Positions 1 through 9,177 of a DNA stretch of 64,000 nucleotides are shown piece by piece. Every line of letters begins with the position of its first letter. Position 1 is the stretch's first letter. Position numbers and translations under genes: made by a program. Source of the DNA: Clostridia bacterium (lineage in GTDB: Bacteria > Bacillota > Clostridia > Oscillospirales > Acutalibacteraceae); contig JAFXAP010000010.1 of assembly GCA_017516965.1 (NCBI GenBank), positions 1 through 64,000 of the forward strand, read 5' to 3'. Under the pieces are notes generated by a model. That model saw nothing but the letters and a program-made list of their open reading frames with translations, ran no database searches and was not told where the DNA came from.

Positions 1-99
1 TTAAATGTCCGGTGGACATTTAAAAAGTGCGGGTGCGTGTCGGCGGCGTTGACCGCCGAGCGAATCGGGAGTAAGCAAAGATGAGACTAAATAAAAGTT

Positions 100-127
100 A
101 AGAACACCTTAGAGGGTGTTCTTTTTT
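100..127 (+). terminator. Rho-independent terminator, repeat copy 1
   Basis: Stem AAGAACACC / GGTGTTCTT with a 6-nt loop, followed by a T-run. It would terminate a plus-strand transcript entering from left of the window. Confidence 0.85.
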
Positions 128-272
128 GTTTTGCCGTACGAGATTCGAAAAGCACGGTCGGTGATAACCGATTTTAAATGTCCGGTGGACATTTAAAAAG
201 TGCGGGTGCGTGTCGGCGGCGTTGACCGCCGAGCGAATCGGGAGTAAGCAAAGATGAGACTAAATAAAAGTT

Positions 273-299
273 AAGAACACCTTAGAGGGTGTTCTTTTT
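273..299 (+). terminator. Rho-independent terminator, repeat copy 2
   Basis: Same 9-bp stem and loop as the first copy, 173 nt downstream, with a five-T tail. Two identical terminators in series upstream of the lipoprotein gene would insulate it from upstream transcription. Confidence 0.85.
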
Positions 300-425
300 G
301 TTTTTCCGTACGAGATTTGAAAAGCACACTTTTATTTCATAAAATTGTAATTTTTTATTGTAATTTAATATAAAATATGATATAGTAAAATTATAAATAT
401 TTTTGCTTTTTTAGGAGGAATAAAA

Positions 426-1493
426 ATGAATTCTATTAAAAAAATTCTTGCATTAAGTTTGTGTGTTGTTATGTTTGCAGCTTTGTTTTGTGGCTGTGAG
501 TTAAAAGAAGATGTTGTTATTAATAAAGATGGAACTTGTAAAATGACTACAACAACAATTATTCCTGTTGAAGAGCTTGAGATAGCCGAGGGCGTCGACA
601 CTACCGTTAATGGTCAAGATATTGCTACACTGCCTAAAAAGGTGATAAACGGAAAAGAATGCTATGTTGATAAGCAGACTAAAAGTTTTAAATCTATTGC
701 TGCGCTAAAAAAAGAATTAACAGCCCAAACAGAAGAAAGCTCAGGTTTGTTTAAAAAGGTGGTTGTTACCGATAAGAAGTTTGAAGGCTATTTGATTGAG
801 GGAACAGAAATGTTTGCCGATATGGGAATGAGTGTTCAATTTGGCATCACTCTACCATATAAAATAGCAAAAACCAATGGTAAATTAAGTAAAGACAAGA
901 AGACAGTTACATTTAACATTAATGGCAGTAAAACAAAAATTTATGCTTATACGTCTTCTGCATTATCAGCTAAAAAAGACATTTCTAAAACCAAAATTTC
1001 TTTATCTTGCTATTCATACACATATAACGGCAAGGTTAAAACACCTATCGTTACGGTTAAAACCGCTGCAGGTACAAAACTTAAAAAGAACGTTGACTAC
1101 ACCTTAAAATCTTCAAGCGGTAGAAAGAATGTTGGTACCTATACAGTAACTGTCACGGGTAAGGGTAACTACACAGGAACTAAGAAACTTACCTTTAAAA
1201 TTCTCCCGACTAAGACTGGTGTATCAAAGCTTACCGCAGGTAAAGAGAGTGTTACGGTAAATATCTCTAAGAAATCCACACAGGTAACAGGTTATCAGGT
1301 ACAGTACTCTACAAGCAAAAAGTTTACAAGCGCTAAAACAAAGACAATTTCAAGTTACAAAACAACGAAATATACTTTAAAGAGCCTTAGCGCTAAAAAG
1401 ACATACTACGTGAGAGTAAGAACCTACAAAACAGTAAATGGTAAAAAATACTACTCAGGTTGGTCAACTGCAAAGTCAGCAAAAACAAAATAA
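426..1493 (+). CDS. Secreted lipoprotein with Ig-like and FnIII-like C-terminal modules
   Basis: 355 aa. The N-terminus is a lipoprotein signal: KK, a hydrophobic run, then a lipobox-like FCGC with Cys at about residue 25. The middle part (about 26-185) is not recognised. Residues about 195-265 form a module with the motif YTYNGKVKTPIVTVK and the segment ending GNYTGTKKLTFKI, as seen in clostridial surface proteins. Residues 269-355 form a fibronectin-III-like module with KTYYVRVRTYKT and YYSGWS. This last module differs at only 7 of 87 residues from the C-terminus of the giant surface protein at 22204-27918. AGGAGG about 7 nt upstream supports the ATG. Likely displayed on the outer face of the membrane or wall; the specific role is unknown. 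Confidence 0.8.
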   Translation: MNSIKKILALSLCVVMFAALFCGCELKEDVVINKDGTCKMTTTTIIPVEELEIAEGVDTTVNGQDIATLPKKVINGKECYVDKQTKSFKSIAALKKELTAQTEESSGLFKKVVVTDKKFEGYLIEGTEMFADMGMSVQFGITLPYKIAKTNGKLSKDKKTVTFNINGSKTKIYAYTSSALSAKKDISKTKISLSCYSYTYNGKVKTPIVTVKTAAGTKLKKNVDYTLKSSSGRKNVGTYTVTVTGKGNYTGTKKLTFKILPTKTGVSKLTAGKESVTVNISKKSTQVTGYQVQYSTSKKFTSAKTKTISSYKTTKYTLKSLSAKKTYYVRVRTYKTVNGKKYYSGWSTAKSAKTK

Positions 1494-1510
1494 TGTTATT
1501 AAACTAAAAA

Positions 1511-1539
1511 AGTCAGACTCCAAAGGTCTGACTTTTTTT
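1511..1539 (+). terminator. Rho-independent terminator after the lipoprotein gene
   Basis: Stem AGTCAGAC(T)CC / GGTCTGACT with an AAA loop and a T7 tail, 17 nt after the stop codon. Confidence 0.85.
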
Positions 1540-1548
1540 ATGAATAAG

Positions 1549-1809
1549 TTATATGAGTATTTGTAAAAGTACAACACCACAAACACACGGCAGTCCAAAA
1601 ATACCGCTGCCGCCCACGGTCCACCAATTAAGCGGCACAAAAACGCCTGTGAATTTTTGGGTAAGGTTTATTACTGCGATAGCGGTAAACCCTAATATTG
1701 CATTTAAAAATATTGACTTTAAAAATTTGTGGCTTTTTATATGTAATATGAGCAAAACGAATGCGCAGATTGATAACCAGATTATTGCAATTATTCCAAG
1801 AGTTTTCAA
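1549..1809 (-). CDS. BofA-like family protein (sporulation processing regulator type)
   Basis: About 86 aa from a TTG at 1809 (91 aa from an ATG at 1824). It has two or three hydrophobic segments. The C-terminal signature FTGVFVPLNWWTVGGSGIFG followed by LPCVCGVVLLQIL matches the BofA family, which in Bacillus controls SpoIVFB processing of pro-sigmaK. The ATG at 1824 lies in the loop/stem of a hairpin and has no Shine-Dalgarno. The TTG at 1809 has GGGGTGA four nt upstream, so I prefer it. It follows a small membrane-protein gene on the same strand. Its presence suggests a spore-former, but the protein may have another role in Clostridia. Confidence 0.7.
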   Translation of the reverse strand: MKTLGIIAIIWLSICAFVLLILHIKSHKFLKSIFLNAILGFTAIAVINLTQKFTGVFVPLNWWTVGGSGIFGLPCVCGVVLLQILI

Positions 1810-1814
1810 AAAAT

Positions 1815-1841
1815 CACCCCACATAAAATATATGTGGGGTG
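1815..1841 (-). terminator. Hairpin plus U-run overlapping the start of the BofA-like gene
   Basis: A perfect 11-bp inverted repeat (CACCCCACATA / TATGTGGGGTG) with a 5-nt loop. On the minus strand it is followed immediately by ATTTTTTG. It can act as the terminator of the upstream membrane-protein gene and also buries the GGGGTG Shine-Dalgarno of the TTG start, so it may modulate BofA-like expression. Confidence 0.6.
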
Positions 1842-1871
1842 TTAAATCTTTATTATATGATATTTTAAAAT

Positions 1872-2192
1872 TTATACGCCTGAGCCTAGTTCAATTATAA
1901 AGCAAAAGTAAAAATGAACAAATAAAATGGAAAGAATAGAAAATGAAAGCATAATAATATTTTGTTTTTTTGATTCTTGTTTACAAAGAGAAATAATTTG
2001 TAAAATTACACTTGGAATTATAAAAATAATAGAAACTATAGGGAATAATAGCGTTGCGCCAAAAAAACCTAAAAAAGAAATCAGGTCATTAATGTGAAGA
2101 AATGCTAATGCCCAAGATAAAAACAAAAAAACATATGGAGTAATTAACAGAAAAAAGGCAATTTTGGTTTTTAATGATTTTTTATTTTTCAT
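1872..2192 (-). CDS. Small integral membrane protein, unknown function
   Basis: 106 aa, not recognised. Lys-rich N-terminus (MKNKKSLKTK) and three predicted membrane segments, at roughly residues 10-32, 38-68 and 80-100. A strong Shine-Dalgarno (GGGAGGAG) lies about 8 nt before the ATG. It is upstream of the BofA-like gene on the same strand and separated from it by a terminator-like hairpin. Confidence 0.65.
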   Translation of the reverse strand: MKNKKSLKTKIAFFLLITPYVFLFLSWALAFLHINDLISFLGFFGATLLFPIVSIIFIIPSVILQIISLCKQESKKQNIIMLSFSILSILFVHFYFCFIIELGSGV

Positions 2193-2320
2193 AATAAACT
2201 CCTCCCGATGATTTTAATCTTATCATAGCATTCTAAAAAAAGCAATGATGTGATCTTGGCAAACGCTTTTGTTTGGTTTATGAATAACTTAAAAATTCTT
2301 TGTTAAATTTTTGTTTATTA

Positions 2321-2349
2321 TAGACATATTAAATAATATGTGTTAGAAT
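2321..2349 (+). promoter_or_regulatory. Promoter of the ATP synthase operon
   Basis: TAGACA (2321-2326), a 17-nt spacer and TAGAAT (2344-2349): one mismatch to each consensus hexamer. The start point would be near 2356, so the inverted-repeat element at 2375-2536 would be transcribed as the leader of the atp mRNA. Confidence 0.7.
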
Positions 2350-2374
2350 AACAATAAAATGGGAAAGAATGGTT

Positions 2375-2536
2375 TCAGGTTGACGAAAGTCAAATTCGCC
2401 ACACCTGACAAATAATAATTTTCATTGTTTTCTTGTTTCATCACTTGTAATATCGCGACCTTGCAAAAATAAACACGAGAAGGGTGGGAAAAGGCGACGA
2501 GCGAAACCGTAGCGGTTTTGATTTTCGTCAACCTGA
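2375..2536 (+). repeat. 162-bp element with 20-bp terminal inverted repeats in the atp leader
   Basis: The left end (TCAGGTTGACGAAAGTCAAA) and right end (2517-2536) are reverse complements with one mismatch. Inside are a small hairpin with a GAAA tetraloop (TTGAC-GAAA-GTCAA) and a hairpin AAACCG-TAG-CGGTTT. No transposase frame is present and no target-site duplication is obvious. It sits between the operon promoter and the first gene, and its right end stops 2 nt before the atpI start. This fits a MITE-like insertion or a structured RNA leader. Confidence 0.65.
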
Positions 2537-2538
2537 TA

Positions 2539-2925
2539 GTGAAAATTGATAAAACTATAATAAAAGAAACAAAATATGTGGCTTCGTTTGTTGTCATATT
2601 AAGTGTTCTGATGCAGGCCGTTTTTTTAATAATTGCAAAATGGAATTATACGGTACTGCTTGGTAACATCTGGGGCGCGGCTTTAGCTGTTGGTAATTTT
2701 TTTGTTATGGGACTTTTTGTTCAAAAGGCAGTTGCCCAAGATGAAAAAGATGCCAGACAAACAATAAGAGCCTCTCAAAGTATTCGCTTTGCTATAATTT
2801 TTCTTTTGGCTGTTGTAGGAATTTTGATTTTCAAACAAACACCTACACGCGTTGCTATACTGATTCCATTAGTTTTTCCGCGCATAGCTATTATAATAAG
2901 ACCTTTAATTGATAAAAATTTTTAA
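2539..2925 (+). CDS. atpI: ATP synthase subunit I-like protein (AtpI)
   Basis: About 128 aa from GTG 2539; the frame is open from a TTG at 2518, but that lies inside the inverted-repeat element. It has four hydrophobic segments (about residues 15-37, 41-63, 83-103 and 107-127), with charged patches such as QKAVAQDEKDARQ between the second and third. Size, topology and position directly before atpB match the AtpI/subunit I family, which assists c-ring assembly. No good Shine-Dalgarno is seen; the element immediately upstream may have replaced the original start region. Start uncertain. Confidence 0.7.
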   Translation: MKIDKTIIKETKYVASFVVILSVLMQAVFLIIAKWNYTVLLGNIWGAALAVGNFFVMGLFVQKAVAQDEKDARQTIRASQSIRFAIIFLLAVVGILIFKQTPTRVAILIPLVFPRIAIIIRPLIDKNF

Positions 2926-2939
2926 GGAGGTGTTGCTTT

Positions 2940-3836
2940 ACGAAAACTCAGAAGAGTATTCGCTTTAAATTTGTAGACGCACTGCTTCTGATAGGTGCCA
3001 TTTTACCACTTGTTTTAGGTATGACGCTTAAGGTGCTTTTTACACCTGAAAAGTCAGGCATCAGCATTTCTGGAGCCTTGATTTATTTTACAATTCCAAT
3101 GCCACTTCAAAATTTACCTATAACTGAATCGCAGGTTAATTCGGTGTTGGTTTTAATCACAATATTTTGCTTGTGTCTTTATTTCACTCATGGAATTACT
3201 GTTAAGGCAGAACTCAAGCGTCAGCAAATTGCTGAGTGGATAGTAAAGCAGACGCAATCTTTAGTAAAAACTAATATGAGTGATTATTTTTCTGGCTTTG
3301 CACCGTTCGTAGCGGCAATAATGGGGCTTTCTGCCTTTTCAAGTTTATTGTCACTTATAGGTCTTTATCCACCAACCTCTGATATTAATATAGTAGGCGG
3401 ATGGGCAATATTAGTTTTTATACTTATAACTTATTATAAGATGAAATGCGGACCTATTCACTATGTGAAAAGTTTTGGTGATCCAGTACCACTGTTGTCA
3501 CCGCTCAATATTATAAGCGAGGTTGCGACACCGATTTCAATGGCTTTTCGTCACTATGGCAATGTGCTTTCGGGCGCGGTTATTTCGGTGTTGGTAGCTA
3601 CGGGACTTCAGGGATTATCTAAACTGCTTTTGGGTTGGTTGCCCGGATTCCTTGGCGAAATACCATTTTTGCAAGTGGGCTTACCTGCAATACTATCGGT
3701 TTATTTTGATTTGTTCAGCGGTTGTTTGCAGGCATTTATATTTGCAATGCTTACAATGCTTTATGTCGCAAGTGGATTTCCTGAAGAAGATTACTTTGCA
3801 CGTAGAGCAAAAAAATTAGCTAAGTTAAAAAAATAA
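2940..3836 (+). CDS. atpB: F1Fo ATP synthase subunit a; apparent ACG start
   Basis: Membrane stator subunit forming the ion half-channels. The family sequence is clear: GALIYFTIPMPLQNLPITE near the N-terminus, the essential Arg region ISEVATPISMAFRHYGN (Arg in FRHYG), and a C-terminal helix pair. The first in-frame ATG is 3021, but the frame is open back to a stop at 2913. The upstream part encodes a basic N-terminus and a hydrophobic helix (VDALLLIGAILPLVLG) cut by the ATG at 3021. A consensus Shine-Dalgarno AAGGAGG (2924-2930) lies 9 nt before ACG at 2940, and no ATG, GTG or TTG occurs in frame before 3021. I place the start at 2940 (298 aa); 3021 is the conservative alternative (271 aa). 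Confidence 0.9.
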   Translation, partial: TKTQKSIRFKFVDALLLIGAILPLVLGMTLKVLFTPEKSGISISGALIYFTIPMPLQNLPITESQVNSVLVLITIFCLCLYFTHGITVKAELKRQQIAEWIVKQTQSLVKTNMSDYFSGFAPFVAAIMGLSAFSSLLSLIGLYPPTSDINIVGGWAILVFILITYYKMKCGPIHYVKSFGDPVPLLSPLNIISEVATPISMAFRHYGNVLSGAVISVLVATGLQGLSKLLLGWLPGFLGEIPFLQVGLPAILSVYFDLFSGCLQAFIFAMLTMLYVASGFPEEDYFARRAKKLAKLKK

Positions 3837-3862
3837 AATTTATATAAACGGAGGAAAATATT

Positions 3863-4144
3863 ATGGAACTCGCAATTGGTATTATTTTAGGTTGTTGCGC
3901 TTTGGGCGCAGGTGCTGCAATGATCGCAGGTATAGGCCCCGGTATTGGTGAAGGTAATGCCGTAGCCAGTGCTTGTGAAGCTATCGGACGTCAGCCTGAA
4001 TGCAAAGGCTCGGTTACAACAACAATGCTTATGGGTTGCGCTATTGCGGAAACGACAGGTCTTTATGCGCTTGTTATTGCAATTTTGCTTATCTTTGTTG
4101 CGCCTAATATGCTTGTAAACATTTTGCTTAATGCAGTAAAATAA
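3863..4144 (+). CDS. atpE: F1Fo ATP synthase subunit c, two-carboxylate (sodium-type) motif
   Basis: 93-aa hairpin of two membrane helices forming the rotor ring. Helix 1 carries GIGPGIGEGN with Glu30; helix 2 carries AIAETTGLY with Glu63, Thr64 and Tyr68. The Glu63-Thr64-Tyr68 pattern corresponds to the Na+-binding E65/S66/Y70 set of Ilyobacter c subunits, and Glu30 occupies the place of Gln32. This gives a two-carboxylate site like that described for Fusobacterium nucleatum. The polar loop GRQPE contacts gamma/epsilon. Predicted to couple to Na+ (inference). GGAGG lies upstream of the ATG. Confidence 0.95.
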   Translation: MELAIGIILGCCALGAGAAMIAGIGPGIGEGNAVASACEAIGRQPECKGSVTTTMLMGCAIAETTGLYALVIAILLIFVAPNMLVNILLNAVK

Positions 4145-4160
4145 TTCGGGGGAAATATAA

Positions 4161-4661
4161 ATGCAATCCTTGGATATTATATCCGTAAATTTATGGCAGA
4201 TACTTATATCCCTTGCTAACCTTACAATTTTGTTTTTAATACTTAAAAAGTTTTTGTATAAGCCGGTGCAAAAAATGCTTGATGCGCGTCGCGCTGAAAT
4301 CGACAGCCAGTATGCTGATGCTGATGCCGCAAATACAAGCGCTAAGGCAAAAGACGCCGAACTTACCGAGCGTCTTGCAGGCGCCAAGGCAGAAGCCGAG
4401 GGCATTGTAAAAGAGGCTGCCGACACAGCAAAAAATCGCGGAGACAAAATTATTGAGGACGCAAGAGCTACTGCTGACGGTATTATCCGTCAGGCAGAGG
4501 TAGATGCTGAACTCCATCGTAAACGCGTAAACGAGACAATCAAAGCGCAGATTGTCGATGTTTCTACCGCTTTGGCAGAAAAAATGCTTGAGCGTGAAAT
4601 TAACACCGATGATCACAATGCGCTTATTGACGAGTTTATTGAAAAAATAGGTGAAGAATAA
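4161..4661 (+). CDS. atpF: F1Fo ATP synthase subunit b
   Basis: 166 aa. One N-terminal membrane helix (about residues 9-30), then a long Ala/Lys/Glu-rich amphipathic coiled coil (ARRAEIDSQYADADAANTSA onward), as expected for the peripheral stalk linking subunit a to F1 through delta. Its TAA overlaps the ATG of atpH by one base, indicating coupled translation. A GGGGG-type Shine-Dalgarno precedes the ATG. Confidence 0.95.
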   Translation: MQSLDIISVNLWQILISLANLTILFLILKKFLYKPVQKMLDARRAEIDSQYADADAANTSAKAKDAELTERLAGAKAEAEGIVKEAADTAKNRGDKIIEDARATADGIIRQAEVDAELHRKRVNETIKAQIVDVSTALAEKMLEREINTDDHNALIDEFIEKIGEE

Positions 4662-5191
4662 TGACAGCGATAGGTAATAACTACTCAGAGGCGCTGTTTA
4701 TGTTGGCGCGCGAAGAAAACTGCGTTGACGAGTTCTATGACAGTTTAAAAACTGTGCAACAGGTTTTAGAAAGCACGCCTGAATATTTACAGTTTTTATC
4801 TACGCCGAGCATTCCTAAAAGTGAACGCACCAAGGCGCTTGAGAGCGCTTTTGAGGGTAAAATTAACACACACGTTTTATCTTTTTTACAACTGCTTTGT
4901 GAGCACGGTAAGGCGGAAATCTTTTTTGAGTGCGTAAGTGATTTTGAAAGCCTTCGTCAATGGGCGTCAAATACAGTTGTTGCTGTGGTTAAGACTGCGG
5001 TAGAACTAAACGACGCGCAAAAGCAAGGTCTTATAAAAAGTCTTGAAAAACGCACAGGAAAAAGCGTGACATTACAGTGTGTTATAGACTCAAAATTGCT
5101 TGGTGGCATATCGGTAGAACTCGACGGCGAACTGATTGACGGCAGTGTTAAAAACAACTTAAAGCGCGTAAGGGAAGTGATTAGCGTATGA
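4661..5191 (+). CDS. atpH: F1 ATP synthase subunit delta
   Basis: 176 aa, normal size. The N-terminal helical domain begins with [15 protein letters not shown]; the C-terminal part contains the family motif [20 protein letters not shown]. It connects the top of the alpha3beta3 head to the b stalk. Start overlaps the atpF stop and end overlaps the atpA start (ATGA), so it is embedded in the operon. Confidence 0.95.
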   Translation: MTAIGNNYSEALFMLAREENCVDEFYDSLKTVQQVLESTPEYLQFLSTPSIPKSERTKALESAFEGKINTHVLSFLQLLCEHGKAEIFFECVSDFESLRQWASNTVVAVVKTAVELNDAQKQGLIKSLEKRTGKSVTLQCVIDSKLLGGISVELDGELIDGSVKNNLKRVREVISV

Positions 5192-6681
5192 GTGAAAAGC
5201 AACAAGAGATTAGCTATATTATAAAGGAGCAGATAAAAAACTATCGCTCACAAATTGAAATGAAAGAGACCGGCAGGGTAATTCTTGTCGGCGACGGTAT
5301 TGCGCGCGTTTACGGGCTTACCAACTGTATGGCAAACGAACTGCTCGAGTTTGAAGACGGTTCGGCAGGTCTTGCCCAAAACCTTGAGGAAGACACCGTA
5401 TCGGTTGCAGTTCTTTCGGATGATAATAATATTCGTGAGGGTACTGTTGTTCGTCGTACGGGCAAGGTATTGTCGGTGCCCGTTGGTGAAAAAATGCTCG
5501 GTCGTGTCGTAAATGCTTTGGGTGAGCCAATTGACGGCAAAGGACCTATAGAATACAGCGGCTTTAACCCCATCGAAGCAGAAGCGCCCGGTATTATTGA
5601 ACGTAAGAGCGTATCGGTGCCTTTGCAAACAGGTATTAAGGCTATTGACAGTATGATACCCATAGGTCGCGGTCAACGTGAGCTTATAATAGGTGACCGT
5701 CAGACAGGAAAAACCGAGATTGCTGTTGACACAATTATAAATCAGAAAAATACCGATGTTATATGTATTTATGTAGCAATCGGTCAAAAGAATACATCGG
5801 TTGTAAGCTTGGTTAACAACCTTACAAAAGCGGGCGCTATGGACTACACAATAGTAGTGTCGGCATCTGCTTCTGAGAGCGCGCCGCTTCAGTATATTGC
5901 GCCCTATTCAGGTTGCGCTATGGCTGAATATTTCAGAGCGCAGGGTAAAGATGTGTTGATAATATATGACGATTTAAGTAAGCACGCAGTTGCATATCGC
6001 GCGCTGTCACTGCTTATTCGTCGTCCACCCGGTCGTGAAGCCTATCCTGGTGACGTATTCTATTTACATTCACGTTTGCTTGAACGCGCAGCTTGTGTAG
6101 CGCCTGAATACGGCGGTGGTTCTATTACTGCGCTACCGATTATCGAAACTCAGGCGGGTGATGTTTCGGCATATATTCCGACAAACGTTATCTCAATTAC
6201 CGACGGACAGATATTCCTTGAAACCGAACTTTTCCACTCAGGTGTTATGCCGGCTATTAACCCCGGTATTTCGGTTAGCCGTGTTGGTGGTTCCGCTCAG
6301 AAAAAGAGTATGAAAAAGGTTTCGGGTGAACTTAAACTTCTTTATTCACAATATCGTGAACTTCAGGCATTTGCGCAGTTTGGTAGTGACCTTGATGCCG
6401 ATACCAAGGCTCGTTTGGCTTTGGGTGAGCGTATAGTAGAGGTGCTAAAGCAAGGCCGAAACAGTCCTGTATCGGTTGGTTGCCAGGTTGCAATTATCTA
6501 TGCCGTAACAAAGGGCTGGCTTGATAGTATTGCCGTTGCCGACGTTCATAAGTTCCAGGAAAACTTATTTGAAAAATTACAAAATCAAAAACCGCAATTA
6601 CTTCAACGTTTTGAAGATGGTTATTTTGAAGATGAAGACATAGCATCTTTAGAAGAAACACTTCGTGAAATGACGAGGTGA
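5188..6681 (+). CDS. atpA: F1 ATP synthase subunit alpha
   Basis: 497 aa, close to the usual 500. It binds nucleotide at non-catalytic sites of the F1 head. Beta-barrel N-domain, Walker [10 protein letters not shown], Walker B region [12 protein letters not shown], the conserved [20 protein letters not shown] block and the signature [17 protein letters not shown]. Overlaps atpH by 4 nt. Confidence 0.98.
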   Translation: MSEKQQEISYIIKEQIKNYRSQIEMKETGRVILVGDGIARVYGLTNCMANELLEFEDGSAGLAQNLEEDTVSVAVLSDDNNIREGTVVRRTGKVLSVPVGEKMLGRVVNALGEPIDGKGPIEYSGFNPIEAEAPGIIERKSVSVPLQTGIKAIDSMIPIGRGQRELIIGDRQTGKTEIAVDTIINQKNTDVICIYVAIGQKNTSVVSLVNNLTKAGAMDYTIVVSASASESAPLQYIAPYSGCAMAEYFRAQGKDVLIIYDDLSKHAVAYRALSLLIRRPPGREAYPGDVFYLHSRLLERAACVAPEYGGGSITALPIIETQAGDVSAYIPTNVISITDGQIFLETELFHSGVMPAINPGISVSRVGGSAQKKSMKKVSGELKLLYSQYRELQAFAQFGSDLDADTKARLALGERIVEVLKQGRNSPVSVGCQVAIIYAVTKGWLDSIAVADVHKFQENLFEKLQNQKPQLLQRFEDGYFEDEDIASLEETLREMTR

Positions 6682-6686
6682 GGTAG

Positions 6687-7493
6687 ATGTCAGGTAACAC
6701 AAAAACGCTGAAACTGCGTATAAAAAGCGTTGACTCAACCCTGCATCTTACCAAGGCGATGGGTCTTGTGGCATCATCTAAAATGCGAAAGGCAAATATG
6801 GCTATGGCGGCAGGTCGTCAGTATGAAGAGGCAGTGCAAAACGTAGTTGATTTGCTAACAGCGGTACCCGAGTGTCAGAGCAGTCCTTTTATGCGTGAAT
6901 ATAAAGAGGGTGAAAAAACCCGACTTATTGTAATCGCAGGTGACCGCGGACTCGCAGGCGGATATAACGCTAACATTTTCCGTACCGTTCGCGATTTTGG
7001 CGAAGCCGAGATTATTCCCATTGGTAAGCGAGCTTGCGAGCGTTTTGGCAAAGAAATAGTATCAAGCGAAAAATTTTACGCTAGCGATGCTTTTGAATTG
7101 GCTAAACAGCTTTGTGAACAGTTTGAAGCGGGTGAGTTCGGTCGTCTTGGAATAGTTACAACAAACTATATTTCAATGATGACACAAACCCCAGAGATTA
7201 AATGGGTTTTACCGCTTACAAAGGGTGAAAATGTGCAAAACACATCCGCAGTTTTTGAACCCGATGAGCGCACCATACTTGATATTGCGGTGCCTGAATA
7301 TATTTCGGGTGTGATTGTAGCCTGTGTTCGTGAAAGCTTTGCAAGTGAGGTTGCCGCTCGCCGTATGGCTATGGATTCGGCAGGCAAAAACGCTCAGCAA
7401 ATGATTGACGAGCTTATGCTACAGTATAACCGCGCGCGTCAGGGTGCGATTACTCAAGAAATTACTGAAATTGTTGCCGGTGCCGGAAATTAA
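6687..7493 (+). CDS. atpG: F1 ATP synthase subunit gamma
   Basis: 268 aa (family usually 280-290). The N-terminal helix contains RIKSVDSTLHLTKAMGLVASSKMR; the C-terminal helix contains MAMDSAGKNAQQMIDELMLQYNRARQGAITQEITEI, both typical of the central shaft (quoted in part). Between them is the Rossmann-like domain with VIAGDRGLAGGYN. The stop overlaps the ATG of the inserted four-helix-bundle ORF. Confidence 0.97.
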   Translation: MSGNTKTLKLRIKSVDSTLHLTKAMGLVASSKMRKANMAMAAGRQYEEAVQNVVDLLTAVPECQSSPFMREYKEGEKTRLIVIAGDRGLAGGYNANIFRTVRDFGEAEIIPIGKRACERFGKEIVSSEKFYASDAFELAKQLCEQFEAGEFGRLGIVTTNYISMMTQTPEIKWVLPLTKGENVQNTSAVFEPDERTILDIAVPEYISGVIVACVRESFASEVAARRMAMDSAGKNAQQMIDELMLQYNRARQGAITQEITEIVAGAGN

Positions 7494-7748
7494 TGCACAA
7501 TTCACAATGCATAGGTGCAAACGTAAAAGAGGCGGTACGCGGTCAGTCTAAGGCAGACTTTGCCGCTAAAATGAATATTGCATTAAAAGAGGCATCTGAA
7601 ACTGAATATTGGATAGATATTCTACACGAAACAGATTATATAAACGAAAAGGAATTTGTTAGTATAAATAAAGATTTAAAAGAAATTAGCAAATTGCTTA
7701 CGAGTATAGTGAAGACTTCATTAAATGATTAATTGCGCATTGTGCATT
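7492..7748 (+). mobile_element. Small insertion carrying the four-helix-bundle remnant
   Basis: The ORF is bounded by imperfect inverted repeats: AATGCACAATTCACAAT at 7492-7508 and AATTGCGCATTGTGCATT at 7731-7748 (about 15 of 18 positions pair). The right repeat is followed by ATGCATT direct repeats. There is no transposase. The unit separates atpG from atpD by 286 nt in an operon whose other gaps are mostly short or overlapping. Confidence 0.55.
7493..7732 (+). pseudogene. N-terminally truncated four-helix-bundle protein (23S rRNA IVS-protein family) inside the atp operon
   Basis: 79-aa ORF matching the C-terminal two thirds of the four helix bundle / 23S rRNA intervening-sequence protein family (PF05635 type): IGANVKEAVRGQSKADFAAK, then MNIALKEASETEYW, LHETDYI and KLLTSIVK. 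Full members are near 120 aa; the first helix is missing and the frame begins with MHNSQC encoded by the flanking repeat. The ATG overlaps the atpG stop, so it could be translated by coupling. It lies exactly between atpG and atpD, a position with no family role in ATP synthase. Most likely a decayed insertion, though a short peptide may still be made. Confidence 0.75.
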
Positions 7749-7773
7749 ATGCATTATGCATTTTCGGGAGTGA

Positions 7774-9176
<1,403 letters not shown>

Positions 9177-9177
<1 letters not shown>

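Larger units (their letters stand above)
1..329. repeat. Two tandem copies of a 173-bp intergenic repeat
   Basis: Copy 1 (1-173, possibly starting before the window) and copy 2 (174 to about 329) are nearly identical. Each opens with a near-perfect palindrome, TTAAATGTCC, a 3-nt spacer and GGACATTTAA. A G+C-rich stretch of about 60 nt follows, unlike the AT-rich surroundings, then a rho-independent terminator and a short tail. No open frame of useful length runs through the unit. Copies diverge only in the last 20-30 nt and in T-run length. It may be a duplicated gene 3' end or a mobile or regulatory intergenic element; the function is unknown. Confidence 0.85.

Noticed and set aside
2343-2597. 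84-aa minus-strand ORF over the inverted-repeat element
   Set aside because: It spans the operon promoter and element with no ribosome site or recognisable protein features; the inverted repeat explains the open frame.
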